Positions 40,801-50,161 of a stretch of DNA of 64,000 nt are shown in pieces; the stretch's first letter is position 1; the number at the start of each line of letters is the position of its first letter. The translations under genes and the position numbers were made by a program. Origin of the DNA: Papaver somniferum (taxonomy: Eukaryota; Streptophyta; Magnoliopsida; Ranunculales; Papaveraceae); assembly GCF_003573695.1 (NCBI RefSeq), contig NC_039363.1, forward strand, positions 159,428,406 to 159,492,405, read 5' to 3'. The notes beneath the pieces were generated by a model. That model saw only the letters and a program-made list of their open reading frames with translations. It was not told the DNA's origin and made no database searches.

Positions 40801-41916
40801 AAAAGAAATTTTTCCATAAAGGAAAGTCTTGGTTGACCAAAGTCCGTGGCGCGAGCACGAGCTCGATCCCTAAGCCCAAGCCCTTAGTGGAAACAAAAAT
40901 ATTCACCGTTAATTTTATTAATGCTAGATTTGGGTTTCTGAAACATTCCTTTCTTGCCAGGATGTCGACATAATTCAGTCATCAACATTCAAAAACCGGT
41001 AAGATAATGTCGACATCCATGCAAATAAATCCGTTAAGAAAAATGTTTTTGGTAAGAGAATAAATTCATCCAGGTCACACGCCCCCCATATTTAAGACAA
41101 AATTTATTTTGATTTTCAAGATGATTAGGAAATAAATCAAAAGAAATTTTTCCATAAAGGAAAGTCTTGGTTGACCAAAGTCCGTGGCGCGAGCACGAGC
41201 TCGATCCCTAAGCCCAAGCCCTTAGTGGAAACAAAAATATTCACCGTTAATTTTATTAATGCTATATTTGGGTTTCTGAAACATACCTTTCTTGCCAGGA
41301 TGTCGACATAATTCTGTCATCAACATTCAAAAACCGGTAAGAAAATGTCGACATCCATGCAAATAAATCCGTTGAGAAAAATGTTTTTGGTAAGAGAATA
41401 AATTCACCCAGGTCACACGCCCCCGATATTTAAGACAGAATTTATTTTGGTTTTCAAAATGATTAGGAAATAAATCAAAAGAAATTTTTTCAAAAAGGAA
41501 AGCCTTGGTTGACCAAAGTCCATGGCGCAAGCACGAGCTCGATCCCTAAGCCCAAGTCCTTAGTGGAAACAAAAATATTCACCCTTAATTTTATTGATGA
41601 TAGATTTGGGTTTCTGAAACATACCTTTCTTGCCAGGATGTCGACATAATTCTGTCATCAACATCCAAAAACCGGTAAGAAAATGTCGACATCCATGCAA
41701 ATAAATCCGTTAAGAAAAATGTTTTTGGTAAGAGAATAAATTCACCCAGGTCACACGCCCCCCATATTGAAGACATAATTTATTTTGATTTTCAAAATGA
41801 TTAGGAAATAAATCAAAAGAAATTTTTCCAAAAAGAAAAGTCTTGGTTGACCAAAATCCGTGGCGCGAGCACGAGCTCGATCCCTAAGCCCAAGCCCTTA
41901 GTGGAAACAAAAATAT
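37801..41916. repeat. Distal satellite zone and array end
   Basis: Homogenised variant types return after the diverged zone. They include the short monomer at about 38,268, the GAGAAAAATTTGTTCGG type at 38,327, the CACGCCCTCC type at 38,711 and the CACACACACCCC type at 39,050. These are the same types seen at 9.3-9.9 kb. Private changes rise again over the last 700 bp, and the array stops at 41,916 after GGAAACAAAAATATT. Confidence 0.75.
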
Positions 41917-42216
41917 TTCGCCCCACCCGTTCCATCCACATTGTTTTACTAACTATCCATAAAGGAATAGCTATATAGTGGAACTCTTCTTTAGTTATGC
42001 CCAATGTGAGACTAAAGGACCTATTTTATTCACAAATGAGTAAGAGCTTTTAGAGACCCAAAGGTCCTAAATTCCGTTTCCACCAAGACCATAAAATCAA
42101 AACATTAAAAATTCATTTTCACCAACAGTATTTATATCTTGTATTTTTAATCAGCTGATCAGTCCCCTCCTGCCTTGTTTTATGAATGCACTAAACAAGT
42201 ATTACACACAAAATAC
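41917..42216. other. Gap between satellite end and MED28-like exon 2
   Basis: Single-copy-looking AT-rich sequence. It lies where intron 2 and the start of exon 3 of the MED28-like gene would be expected on the minus strand. No coding stretch resembling the C-terminal third of MED28 is visible in any frame. Confidence 0.6.
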
Positions 42217-42329
42217 CTTTTGGAGAGTTGCTTCTTTCGTGGGGAGCTCTTCATGTTGCAGTCCAATAAAATACAATTGTAGTTTCTTGGCAGCTTCCAT
42301 GAAATCTCTTGCATGTCTCTCCACGTCAA

Positions 42330-43654
42330 CTATAAGGAGACAAAGTAACCATCAGTTTTGAATACAAGAACTTCACTACTTACAATGCTGCATCACGAAA
42401 GGATATGAAAAAAATACTGGATTTTCACGTCACATGAGACATGATAGCGTGCAGCCAGCAAAAGGCTCCTAATGATCCGTGCGGCTACGATGTGGTTGTG
42501 CCACATACTTCATATTTATATGTCGACACATTTTATAAAATAGAAAAAAATTTCAAAATTATTTTATTATCCAACTGTTTGTCTTTATTTTGTTGTTAAC
42601 TTCCTATTTTTTTTCAAAAGTAAAAAGAATTTGGTAGGGCAGGTTTTTTTGTCATATAGGTGTCAAAATATAAAAATGGGCCACATACAAAAATGTATGT
42701 GGCCCCCGATCACATCTTAAACGGAGGGCCTAACGGTTACCTCCATGATCCAAGTAGAGAGTGCTTCTTCCAACCATAAAATATCTCACAGGTACCACAA
42801 CAGTGATAAAATTGGCAGACAGGACAGTAAAAAGAAGTAGTATTTATTTGTAATCATCTGAACCAAACTGCTTGTTTGATAAGCATCTGGATGACTTTTT
42901 ATGAGTTGGCAGCCAATTTTACATGATTTATAGGGGATACCATATATAGAGAGGGAAGATATCAATCCATATAACAAAACAATCCTGACCACTAGGTTTG
43001 GTATCCCCTTTATAAATCTTGCAATTTTGGATCCCATTTTGGTGATTGGAACTTTTCCCATGTGATAGTGTTTGAGCTTGTCTGATTGCAACTGAGAATA
43101 TGTAGGCCATGAGTAAACAAATCCCTACATTCCAGTTAAAGAGACGAAGTTGGAATTTTAGAATCACCTTTGTACTATAAAATTTAGATGAGATGCATTT
43201 GGTTCAGTCTGGAAAAGAAAAATGATTCTACCATTCGCTTATCATAGACCATCGAACTAAAAAGAATATCACAGCAGAAACACAGAACTCAGCTCAATGC
43301 CCACCAATTAGAATAGTTGGAATGTTCAACCAAAGTTGAGAAAACAATGGAAAAGAGACTCGACACTGTGCATCAAGCTTGTACATTTTGTCTATATGAT
43401 TCATTTTCCCAGATCCTAGTTCTAACGATCCTACAAATCAAGACTGATGGGTGCACTAATTGGGACTTCTTGCCTGTTGGTCACCACAGCTAGAGTTGCT
43501 TATTAGACCGGAAAAAACAGAATTTTGAACAAATTGAATCTCCCATCATATTATCTTGTTTTTTTCTTCCATTACAATAGATGGCTAAACCTGACACATC
43601 TAAATCACTACAAGTGTGACTAACAATAGTTCATTTCAAGATTAGATTACTTAC
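42330..43654 (-). other. Intron 1 of the MED28-like pseudogene
   Basis: About 1.3 kb between the two readable exons, bounded by GTAAGT and TTATAG on the minus strand. It contains a candidate foldback element (42,474-42,727). The rest shows short non-coding frames only. Confidence 0.7.
42474..42727. mobile_element. Candidate MITE / foldback element
   Basis: The ends are imperfect inverted repeats: ATCCGT...ACGATGTGG...GCCACATAC on the left against GTATGTGGCCCCCGATCACATC...ACGGAGG on the right. The middle is AT-rich. The right end also contains a perfect 12-bp hairpin with a 4-nt loop (GGGCCACATACA / TGTATGTGGCCC, 42,678-42,705). No clear target-site duplication was found, so the borders are approximate. 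Confidence 0.4.
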
Positions 43655-43811
43655 TTTGGTGAGAAGGATGAGGAGAACGGTCTATTGCTTGCAGCTCTCT
43701 CGCAGGCAAGCATGGAAGCAAGGCAGCTTCTAACGACTCTACACAAGCAATCATATCTTCACCTTCCTACGATGATTGCAGTTGCTGATCAGTTTGCTGT
43801 CTCTGGGCCAT

Positions 43812-44128
43812 ATCGTAAATTGCAAAAGTTTGTTTCTGTAGATTACTGAGAATGGATGAACCCAAATCCTGCACTACAGATGCAAGTAAATTTAAGAACC
43901 TAGTTTTGATAATTCCACTAAAACAAAATAATTTAAAAAAAGTTTATAGGACCCCTCGGTCTGAACCAAAATAAGAAATCCATCTCAAATACATCCCCAA
44001 CTATGCAGTCGAGAAAGATAATATGCAACTAATGGTTTCAAACACCCAAGGCGAATTTTCGATTGAGGAATTTTATCAAACAAGTAAGGACCATGTTCAG
44101 TTTACGAATTGCGAAGTTACTGATGTAT
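43812..44128. other. Upstream flank of the MED28-like pseudogene
   Basis: On the minus strand an open frame continues upstream of the chosen ATG to about 43,917, after a pyrimidine-rich stretch ending in TTTTAG. It could be 5' leader or an extra upstream exon. The rest, up to the LTR element, shows no recognisable feature. Confidence 0.4.
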
Positions 44129-44543
44129 TGTTACGGTTACTACTTTTGTTAATTAGGATTAGTGGTGATAATGATTATTGTAAACGTGTTATTGTGGCTA
44201 ATTAATAGGAATTTGAATTAGTATTTGAATTAGCAGTTGCCATAGTTTAGGTTAGTGGGTAGTTTTTATCTTGAAGGGAAGTTACGCAGGTTGTAACTAT
44301 ATTTTGTAAACTCTTTTTAAGGAGTCATGTTTTAATGAAATGGATATCTGGTGAAAATGAATTATGATTAGAGTTTTTCTCTAGTTTGGAGTCTGACTAC
44401 GTTCGAAATATCGTTGGGAGACCGGTTTTCCTCGAATTAAACCATTAATGGACGGTGGGTTCGTCTATATGCAAACCCTTTATCATTTCTTTTGTTCGTT
44501 ATTCAAGTTACGATATGAAGAAGATATTAAAAGGATCGTAACA
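44129..44543 (+). repeat. 5' LTR
   Basis: Begins TGTTACG and ends CGTAACA, a perfect 7-bp terminal inverted repeat with TG...CA ends. The first 177 bp recur at 45,415 with few substitutions. The primer binding site follows directly. Confidence 0.85.
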
Positions 44544-44975
44544 ATTGGTATCAGAGCCAGGTCAATCGCTACGCCATCATTTCAAGAAGATCATCCTAGA
44601 AGTGGTTTCTATCCTTTTATGTTTTTAATTTTTAGCTTCCAGAATCTTAGTTGTATTAGGATTTGTTTAGATTTTTTTTTAACCATTAATGGAAGGTGGG
44701 TTCGTCTATAAACCCTTTATCATTTCTTTTGTTTGATGTTCAAGTTACGATATGAAGAAGCTATTAAGCGGATCGTAATATTTGGTATGGCGCTTATGAA
44801 GAAGATATTAAGAGGATCGTAACAATTGGTATGCAGCGCTAGGTCAATCGCTGCGCCATCATTTCAAGAAGATCATAGAGAAGTGGTTTCTATTCTTTTA
44901 TGTTTTTAATTTTTAGCTTCCAGAATCTTAATTGTATTAGGATTTGTTTAGATTTTTTAGGGTTTGATTTTATTT
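44440..44975 (+). repeat. Tandem duplication of LTR end, PBS and leader
   Basis: The segment starting AACCATTAATGGACGG (44,440) and running through the LTR end, PBS and leader to GATTTGTTTAGATTTTT (about 44,675) recurs at 44,680-44,975. The second copy contains its own short repeat of the GAAGAAG.TATTAA..GGATCGTAA motif. Its primer site is degenerate (TTGGTATGCAGCGCTAGG). Confidence 0.75.
44546..44558 (+). promoter_or_regulatory. tRNA-iMet primer binding site
   Basis: TGGTATCAGAGCC lies two bases after the LTR end. It is the classic plant retrotransposon site complementary to the 3' end of initiator Met tRNA, used to start minus-strand cDNA synthesis. Confidence 0.9.
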
Positions 44976-45179
44976 AATATTAAAAAAATAATAGTAAAAA
45001 AAATGATTTTACTTATCTGGAGAATATTGTTAACTTGTCCAAATATATTTACCTAGATTTTTATTTGGGTAAAAGATATTCTTAATATTTATTTCTTGAT
45101 TTTGATATTTTATTTGAGTAAAATGAATTAAAAAAAGAAAATGTTTGATCTTCTGGTTCAATCGTGGAAAGGAGAAGAA

Positions 45180-45331
45180 GAGGTTATAAAGGGTTTTGAA
45201 GGTTTTAAACAAGCTTTTCAAGATTCTCTTATTATTATGATGTTTAAACTCAAGAACTGTGGAAAGAAGTTGAAGAGGTTATACAAGATTTTGAAGCTAG
45301 CTTTTCAAGATTTTCTTATTATTTGGTGAAA
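45180..45331 (+). repeat. Short imperfect tandem repeat in LTR interior
   Basis: Two related stretches, GAGGTTATAAAGGGTTTTGA...GCTTTTCAAGATTCTCTTATTATT and GAGGTTATACAAGATTTTGA...GCTTTTCAAGATTTTCTTATTATT, lie about 90 bp apart. Confidence 0.6.
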
Positions 45332-45414
45332 TCATGGTGATGAATTATGAAGAGCAGTAAAGCATAACCTTGAGGACAAGGTTATTTTTCTAAGGGTGGT
45401 GGGATGTTACGGTT

Positions 45415-45591
45415 ACTACTTTTGTTAATTAGGATTAGTGGTGATAATGATTATTGTAAACATGTTATTGTGGCTAATTAATAGGAATTTGAATTAGTAT
45501 TTCAATTAGAAGTTGCCATAGTTTAGGTTAGTGGGTAGATTTTATCTTGAAGGGAAGTTACGTGGGTTGTAACTATATTTTGTAAACTCTA
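45415..45591 (+). repeat. 3' LTR, truncated
   Basis: Starts TGTTACGG after a purine-rich tract (AAGGGTGGTGGGA). It matches the first 177 bp of the 5' LTR and then stops at TGTAAACTCTA. The remaining about 238 bp are not found elsewhere in the window. Confidence 0.85.
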
Positions 45592-45630
45592 CTAGGTATC
45601 ACCGGGGCTTACGTCCCGGCTCAACCTCTG
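45592..45630 (-). mobile_element. Helitron-like 3' terminus
   Basis: On the minus strand a GC-rich hairpin (CCGGGACGTAAGCCCCGG, stem CCGGG/CCCGG) is followed about 7 nt later by CTAG, with a T in the flank. A subterminal hairpin, a CTRR end and insertion before T are the Helitron 3'-end features. The terminus sits exactly where the LTR homology stops and lies downstream of RepHel coding on the same strand. The matching 5' TC end was not found and may be outside the window. Confidence 0.65.
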
Positions 45631-46049
45631 ATTATTGTCACGTGACACGTAGTCTTTGCTACTTAGTTTTTAACTCATTATATGTTGATATACCTATAAA
45701 GTATGCCTACCATAAAATTTTTAAAAGTTTTCTTACTCTAAAAATAGGAAAATACTCATTTGAGCTTCCAAATAAAATGAAAACCATACAAAAATGCATA
45801 ATCTAAGTTAATTAACTTTTGGTAAATTGTCTTGCATATGTTATCATCAACAATACAATTACTTGTTAGATGATCTCATTCTTGAAATTTCGTACATCTT
45901 GTTATTGATAATTGGTTTCTGGACCACTCTTGACACTTGGCATATCATAAACATCAAGATCCCGTCATCCATGTATTTGTTTTAAGCATTGTACAATTCT
46001 TGCATTAATATTTGACACATCGTAAGTATAATTGGATGTGTAACAATCA
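45631..46049 (-). other. Helitron 3' non-coding region
   Basis: AT-rich sequence between the candidate 3' end and the RepHel remnant. No frame or repeat of note. Confidence 0.4.
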
Positions 46050-47100
46050 TCAACATGTGATAATAATAGGAACAATATTCACATTAAATGTTGCAATTAA
46101 ATATTCATGGCAGACTGGGTTGGAAGGAACAACATATGTGTGCTATCTGTCTTAAGTCACTAAATCTTGGTAGATCTCGAACATATGCTCGGGTACACCA
46201 ATGAAAATTGAGGGGTAAATGTAAGGTTTATCTCCGTCTTTAGAATTCAACCCATAAGTTTTTAAGAAATTTATATTATTGTAACAATATTCTTGCAGCA
46301 TATCCTGATTTTTTGTGAGATAACGTGTGCGGTTTTTTAATTGGTGATGCCTAAGCATCCACCAAATATTTGAAAAAGTTTTTAAGGATAAGATAATACT
46401 TATCTAGCCGCTAAAATCGCGTAAACTATGAAATAATTTTAGAATTATAATATGTTTTCATGTGTCTGGATCAGATTGTTTCATATCAAGTTTCCACCTT
46501 AACTCGTCGTCCGGAATGAGAAAAACATAATGCAAGGGTGACACTCGGAGATACGGGAAAATCCTTAATTTGTCTTCAACTAAAGTATACTATCCATAAT
46601 TCTAGGTGTCTCATAACCATCCCTGGGAAGTATAAATACAACTTCTTCGGCTTTTAGCAAATTGTAGCGCCTTTTATTCGTAGATTCTTCATAGTGGGTG
46701 ATGACTTTCACATTTTTCTCGATGGGAATGATATTACTCGGGTCGTGCGTGCGTATAAAATGCATTATTATGTTATAAGAGAGTGATTTTGATTTTTCCA
46801 ACAATATCTTTATCCAGTTGCGGATTTTGTTTCGCATGAACACATAGAGCTTGATTAGGATCATGTATAAATGCATCTTTTCCGTCGTCGGGCTCTAACG
46901 CTAAACTCATGTGTCGAAGTTCTTCACATATTGAAATTCACTTAGGAATCTTGTTATATCTGCAACCAAGGTAGTTAAACACATTCGAGGCATTGTAATC
47001 TCGGGTTTGGTCATTCATCCCTATCATATAGATCTCCCCGGTCCTGGGAGGTTCGAGCAATAGAAGAAGTATTACTTTCCTTTGCGGCAACATCTTCCAA
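46050..47100 (-). pseudogene. RepHel remnant lacking the Rep core (Helitron)
   Basis: Minus-strand frames broken by stops resemble the Helitron-like N domain of RepHel, the rolling-circle replicase/helicase. In order: a LDKDIVGKIKI segment; KRRYNLLKAEEVVFI (compare the family's YNLPTASEVAALI); SPLHYVFLIPDDELRW (compare PLHYPLLFP..GW); a RTRYLTKNQDMLQEYCYNN segment; then PSIFIGVPEHMFEIYQD (compare PSSFIGGPRYM...YQD) ending at 46,152. Straight after this comes TYVVPSNP...NVNI (about 46,140-46,060), which resembles the family's VVPYNPYL...HINVE block. That block normally lies well downstream of the catalytic HUH region. The Rep core is therefore missing by internal deletion. It is clearly non-functional. 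Confidence 0.7.
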
Positions 47101-47194
47101 ATGTTGGTTTCTTTTTGGATTTATTGGACAACCTATTATCCATTATCAAGTTGTTTTTTAAAATAAATAAATTATATTCATAAAAAATCATTCA

Positions 47195-47270
47195 CTAATA
47201 CTCCCTCCATTTCAAAATAATAGGCAGGAATTTACACACAAACCTTCCTATTATTATGAAACAGAGGTTG
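47195..47270. mobile_element. Short foldback with Stowaway-like end
   Basis: ACTCCCTCCATTTCAAAATAATAGG is followed within about 30 bp by the imperfect inverse CCTATTATTATGAAACAGAGG. The left end resembles the Stowaway-type CTCCCTCCGT terminus. It may be a deleted MITE. It lies at the boundary between the two RepHel remnants. Confidence 0.45.
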
Positions 47271-49234
47271 TAATATAAATAAAAATGCAGGAAGAAACAA
47301 CGCAGGAGGAAACTAAAATATTCAGACATGCTCCAATGATTTTTTCCCAACATCCTCCAAGGATAGCGGGAAATGTATCTCTGCACATAGTACATATAAC
47401 TTCACCGATGTTCTTTTATGATCGCGACAACCATGAATTTTCGATGAACCACTTGAACACAAAGTCTATAACGCATCAAAATTTCGTCCTATATAATTTT
47501 CTTCACTTGCCTCAGAAGTTTAGCATATGTATCCTATTTCTCAAATCCCAAACAATGGTTTCAACTTTTTTTTTTTTTTGGAATCTTGAATGTATAATGC
47601 ACGGAACAACCACCCACCAAAATTAGGATACAGGAATATCAATGTCGCATACAACATTTAAAAAAAAATTCTTTCGCTTGAAATTATAGAAGAAACAACA
47701 CTAAGTAATATGTATTTTGCGCGACAAATTGCGAATCATATGTTGCATACAAAAGTTTAGCCACCTCTTGCACTTCCTTTTAGAGAAGAAAAAATTATTA
47801 TTATGTGCTTGTAAGAAACCAATTACTGCATTATACACTAAAAACTGAGCAAAGTTCAACATCCTAATATCTTCATTGATTTCAGAATCTCATACCGAAA
47901 ATTGCAGCAACTGATACTCCAAAATGTACCTATAGTCAAAAACATCACTCCAACTTGATATTGGTTTTGGCATATGATAGAAATCATCAAGAAACTTGCC
48001 AGGTTCATGTATCTTTTATCAAGAGGATATAATCCATAATCAAGTACTTGTCCATTAGTTGGCTCATGAATTTTGTACCTCATACGTAGATTAAAGTGTA
48101 AGTCATCACATATGTTTAATCCAAACTTTGACCATGGGGCCTTTATTGAGTTGGATCACGGTCGCAAAGAGTGAACTTGAATAGTTTTCTCAGTTGAATT
48201 CCAGTTTTCATCATTGCTGCTTCCTAGAGACACTAAAACGTTTCATCGTCTTCTAAAATTCCAAGGGAAATGCACAATGCTTCGAAAGCAGAGTGAAGTT
48301 TCATTATGGCACCATCCTTAACTGTTTTCAGAAAGTCAAATGAATATGCACCTTCCAACTGAATATAGTATACGACACATCGGCATTATGGCTGACAAAG
48401 TATATCCTTGTAAGCGCAAAATCTCTTCGTCTTATTTTCCATTTTTTCTTTGTCCATACAAAGTGGTGCCGAAATTCTTGATAAGGATATCCTTTGAAGT
48501 GGGGTTAATATTAACAGCCCGTTCGTCTGGAAGAACTGAAAACCTAAGAATTCAATTATGAGGTAATCCAATTCTTGGAATTCGATTCCAAGGAATGCAA
48601 TTCAAATCCTAAAAATTCATGTTAGGTTGAGGTAAATCAATTATCTTTGTTTTTACCCCGGGATCCTATTCTATTTCACTATTTGACCAATGCAATAGAA
48701 TTCTACTATTTTGAAGGGAATTTGATTCCTAGGAATCAAAATTATTAATTACAAAAAGTTCATTTGCACCGTTCGGTTCAAGAATTGGGTGCATTCCCTA
48801 GGAATTGGATTCTTCGTAATCCAATTCCTTGAAACGAACATGTTGTAATAGTACACCATCAATATTGACTTATAGTCTTCTGCAACTTTGCTAACTATGT
48901 CCATTGACTTATGACATCGTACGCAATTCTTTGTTTTCCACCGAAGATGGATGGTCAAAAGAACAACGTTATGGTCTTCTTGGTGTGGCGAATGGCCTTC
49001 CAAAAGCCACGGAACCTGTGGTGGTACATTATATCTTGCATCAATATATTATTGTGCCTCGTCATATTCACTGAATTCTAACGTTACACGCGCCGAGAAT
49101 TTTCTAACCTTTGTAGATATACTTGTGTGCATTTGGCAACCCTTATCCCCCACCTATTTCAATATTAATGTAGCCATTAAATTTCTAGACAAATATGGGT
49201 GGTACAGAACAATATTTGTATTTCTTGTTATGTA
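47250..49234 (-). pseudogene. RepHel helicase half (Helitron PIF1-like helicase)
   Basis: Degenerate minus-strand frames follow the order of the RepHel middle and helicase regions. In order: NIVLYHPYLSRNLMATL (compare VVPYNPYL...HIN) just inside the MITE; YIDARYNVPPQVPW and VVLLTIHL (compare YIDARYV.PPEACW...LPIHLP) near 49,050; then, beyond a hAT-like MITE, EFRHHFVW, RRRDFALTRIYFVSHNA and MMKTGIQLRKLF; then EPTNGQVLDYGLYPLDK and MPKPISSWSDV; then a decayed Walker A (GSARGG*TFVCN, about 47,755-47,778) with the lysine codon replaced by TAA; then a Walker B-like KKII*DEILMRYRLC with TAG where Trp is usual. It stops before the C-terminal helicase motifs. Family assignment is by motif recall; it is inactive. 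Confidence 0.75.
48515..48845. mobile_element. hAT-like MITE inside the helicase remnant
   Basis: The ends are imperfect terminal inverted repeats: CAGCCCGTTCGT on the left and the complement of CAACATGTTCGT on the right (9 of 12 match). They are flanked by TAATATTA (48,506-48,513) and TAATAGTA (48,846-48,853), which match at 7 of 8 bases, as an aged 8-bp hAT target duplication would. The interior is rich in palindromic GGAATT/AATTCC words. RepHel-like coding stops at one edge and resumes at the other, which supports insertion. Confidence 0.6.
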
Positions 49235-49497
49235 TTCCCTCCGTTCCAATTTAGATGATTTTTTTGGAGTTTTCACGTAGATTAAGAAATGGAGAGAGAT
49301 ATGAAGATTTTCCATCCATAACCTTAAGAAAATTCTTCGAACATTAATTGTTATTAGTGCATTTAAAAATAAACTTATAGTTCCAAGATAAAAAGTAAGG
49401 GTGTTATTGGTAGTTTTGTGGAAAAATATGAAAACTTTCAAGTATTATGGAACAAAAAAACAACCCTAAAACATCATCTAAAATGGAACGGAGCGAG
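49235..49497. mobile_element. Stowaway-like MITE, copy 1
   Basis: A 263-bp element with terminal inverted repeats (TTCCCTCCGTTCCAATTTAG...CTAAAATGGAACGGAGCGAG) between TA dinucleotides. Its sequence matches copy 2 (59,575) almost throughout. Left of it is RepHel coding; right of it is segment B. Confidence 0.85.
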
Positions 49498-49700
49498 TAG
49501 TAGTTTTTTTTTTATTGTACCAAAATTGGAAATATGTGAGTAATTTAGACACGAGATCAGAACTAATAGCAGAACTGACCCATGAATTAGAATATTAGAT
49601 GATGTTGAAATGTGTGAGAAAGTCGGCGATAAAAGGAAAAGATTGGATTTGATGAATTCTAATGGCTTCTCTGTGGAAAATGGAGGAATATGGAGCAAAT
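49498..49700 (+). repeat. Segment B, left copy
   Basis: From TAGTTTTTTTTTTATTGTACC to GTGGAAAATGGAGGAAT. It recurs inverted at 61,020-61,206, with scattered substitutions and small indels. No coding is evident. Homology ends at about 49,697. Confidence 0.85.
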
Positions 49701-50161
49701 CCTAGGTGAGTCAAAAGTACCAATGTGAAACATTAGTGTTCAACAAAACAAATTTTTTAATCTTCTAAAGACAGTGACGTGATGAATTTTGATCTTTACA
49801 AGTGCTTCAGTATCTTTTGTTGTTAGATGGCAGAAATATTATCCTTTTTATGGTCATTTTGATTGAATGCGGAAAATCATATTAGTTTGGCTTTTTCAAC
49901 ACGGGAATCTGGTGGAAGCATTGGCTGCGGCTGAGACAGGTCGGAGACCGACATAACTTCTCGATGAGGTACTTCAAATTCTCCGGGTAGTTTGTTCTGA
50001 GGCTATGGTACCCTTATTATGCACTTCTGCTTTCTGATTGGGCTTGATGCGGAACGATTGCCACCGGATTGTTGTAGTTATAATTGATAATGTTTATAGT
50101 TTCATGTTCACTTAGTAGTTAGTGTTATTGGCCTGCTTTAGGGTCCAAACTATTGTCCATT
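49701..50161. other. Unassigned sequence before the LINE
   Basis: No recognisable gene or repeat. It ends with the LINE target-site duplication. Confidence 0.5.

Larger units (their letters stand above)
1..41916. repeat. Tandem satellite array, ~337-bp monomer
   Basis: Head-to-tail repeats fill the first 41.9 kb. Spacing between successive copies of the landmark GTCTTGGTTGACCAAAGTCC is 330-338 bp (for example 1,960, 2,298, 2,636, 2,973, 3,310), with occasional copies of about 222-238 bp. All monomers have the same orientation. Each has an AT-rich half (around TTTTGATTTTCAAAATGATT), a GC-rich core with a SacI site (GCACGAGCTCGATCCC), two copies of the palindrome ATGTCGACAT, and a C-run (CACGCCCCCCATA). 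The short minus-strand ORFs here recur with the monomer and look like by-products, not genes. The array ends abruptly inside a monomer at 41,916. The length, near two nucleosome repeats, suits a centromeric, subtelomeric or knob satellite, but which one cannot be told. I do not recognise the family. Confidence 0.98.
42217..43811 (-). pseudogene. MED28: MED28-like Mediator subunit, truncated pseudogene
   Basis: Mediator subunit 28 belongs to the Mediator complex, which links transcription factors to RNA polymerase II in the nucleus. Two exons are readable on the minus strand. Exon 1 (43,811-43,655) starts with ATG and encodes a Gln-rich N-terminus, then a stretch containing LPARELQAIDRSPHPSHQ, a plant MED28 hallmark. 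It ends at a GTAAGT donor. Exon 2 (42,329-42,217) follows a TTATAG acceptor and continues the same frame (IDVERHARDFMEAAKKLQLY...) to a GTATTT donor. Two faults are visible. Codon 15 of exon 1 is TAG (43,769-43,767). The third exon, expected to hold the C-terminal coiled coil, is absent before the satellite starts. A downstream ATG (43,754) could restart translation after the stop, but the missing 3' end argues for a pseudogene. Family assignment is strong; loss of function is inferred. Confidence 0.85.
44129..45591 (+). mobile_element. Truncated non-autonomous LTR retrotransposon
   Basis: A 415-bp 5' LTR, a primer binding site, an interior of only about 0.87 kb, a polypurine tract and the first 177 bp of the 3' LTR. 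The interior has no gag, protease, RT or integrase frame, so it is a deletion derivative or non-autonomous element. Just before the 3' LTR, a CTTGAGGACAAGGTT stretch can be read as the LEDKV peptide often found at the end of Ty3/gypsy polyproteins. That supports Ty3 ancestry. The 3' LTR is cut off at a Helitron-like terminus. Confidence 0.8.

Noticed and set aside
153..41776. Dozens of 60-112 aa minus-strand ORFs (and one on the plus strand) in the satellite, often sharing YGGRVTWVNLFSYQ and similar words
   Set aside because: They recur with the repeat period, start and stop at different places in different monomers, and are broken by single-base variants. They are by-products of a tandem repeat.
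1..41916. CRISPR-like or direct-repeat array
   Set aside because: The repeats are long and contiguous with no unique spacers, and the context is clearly plant.
42786..43167. Two overlapping minus-strand ORFs of 79 and 101 aa
   Set aside because: They lie inside the intron of the MED28-like pseudogene, overlap in different frames and resemble nothing I know.
47285..47626. 113-aa plus-strand ORF
   Set aside because: It is antisense to the RepHel helicase remnant, whose minus-strand motifs explain the stretch better.
48951..49441. 109-aa plus and 95-aa minus ORFs across MITE copy 1
   Set aside because: They run through the MITE terminal repeat. The minus one only partly coincides with decayed RepHel coding, and neither is a gene.
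49980..50161. Possible exon near the LINE's left flank
   Set aside because: A short GC-richer stretch, but no splice borders with a continuing frame and no recognisable protein.
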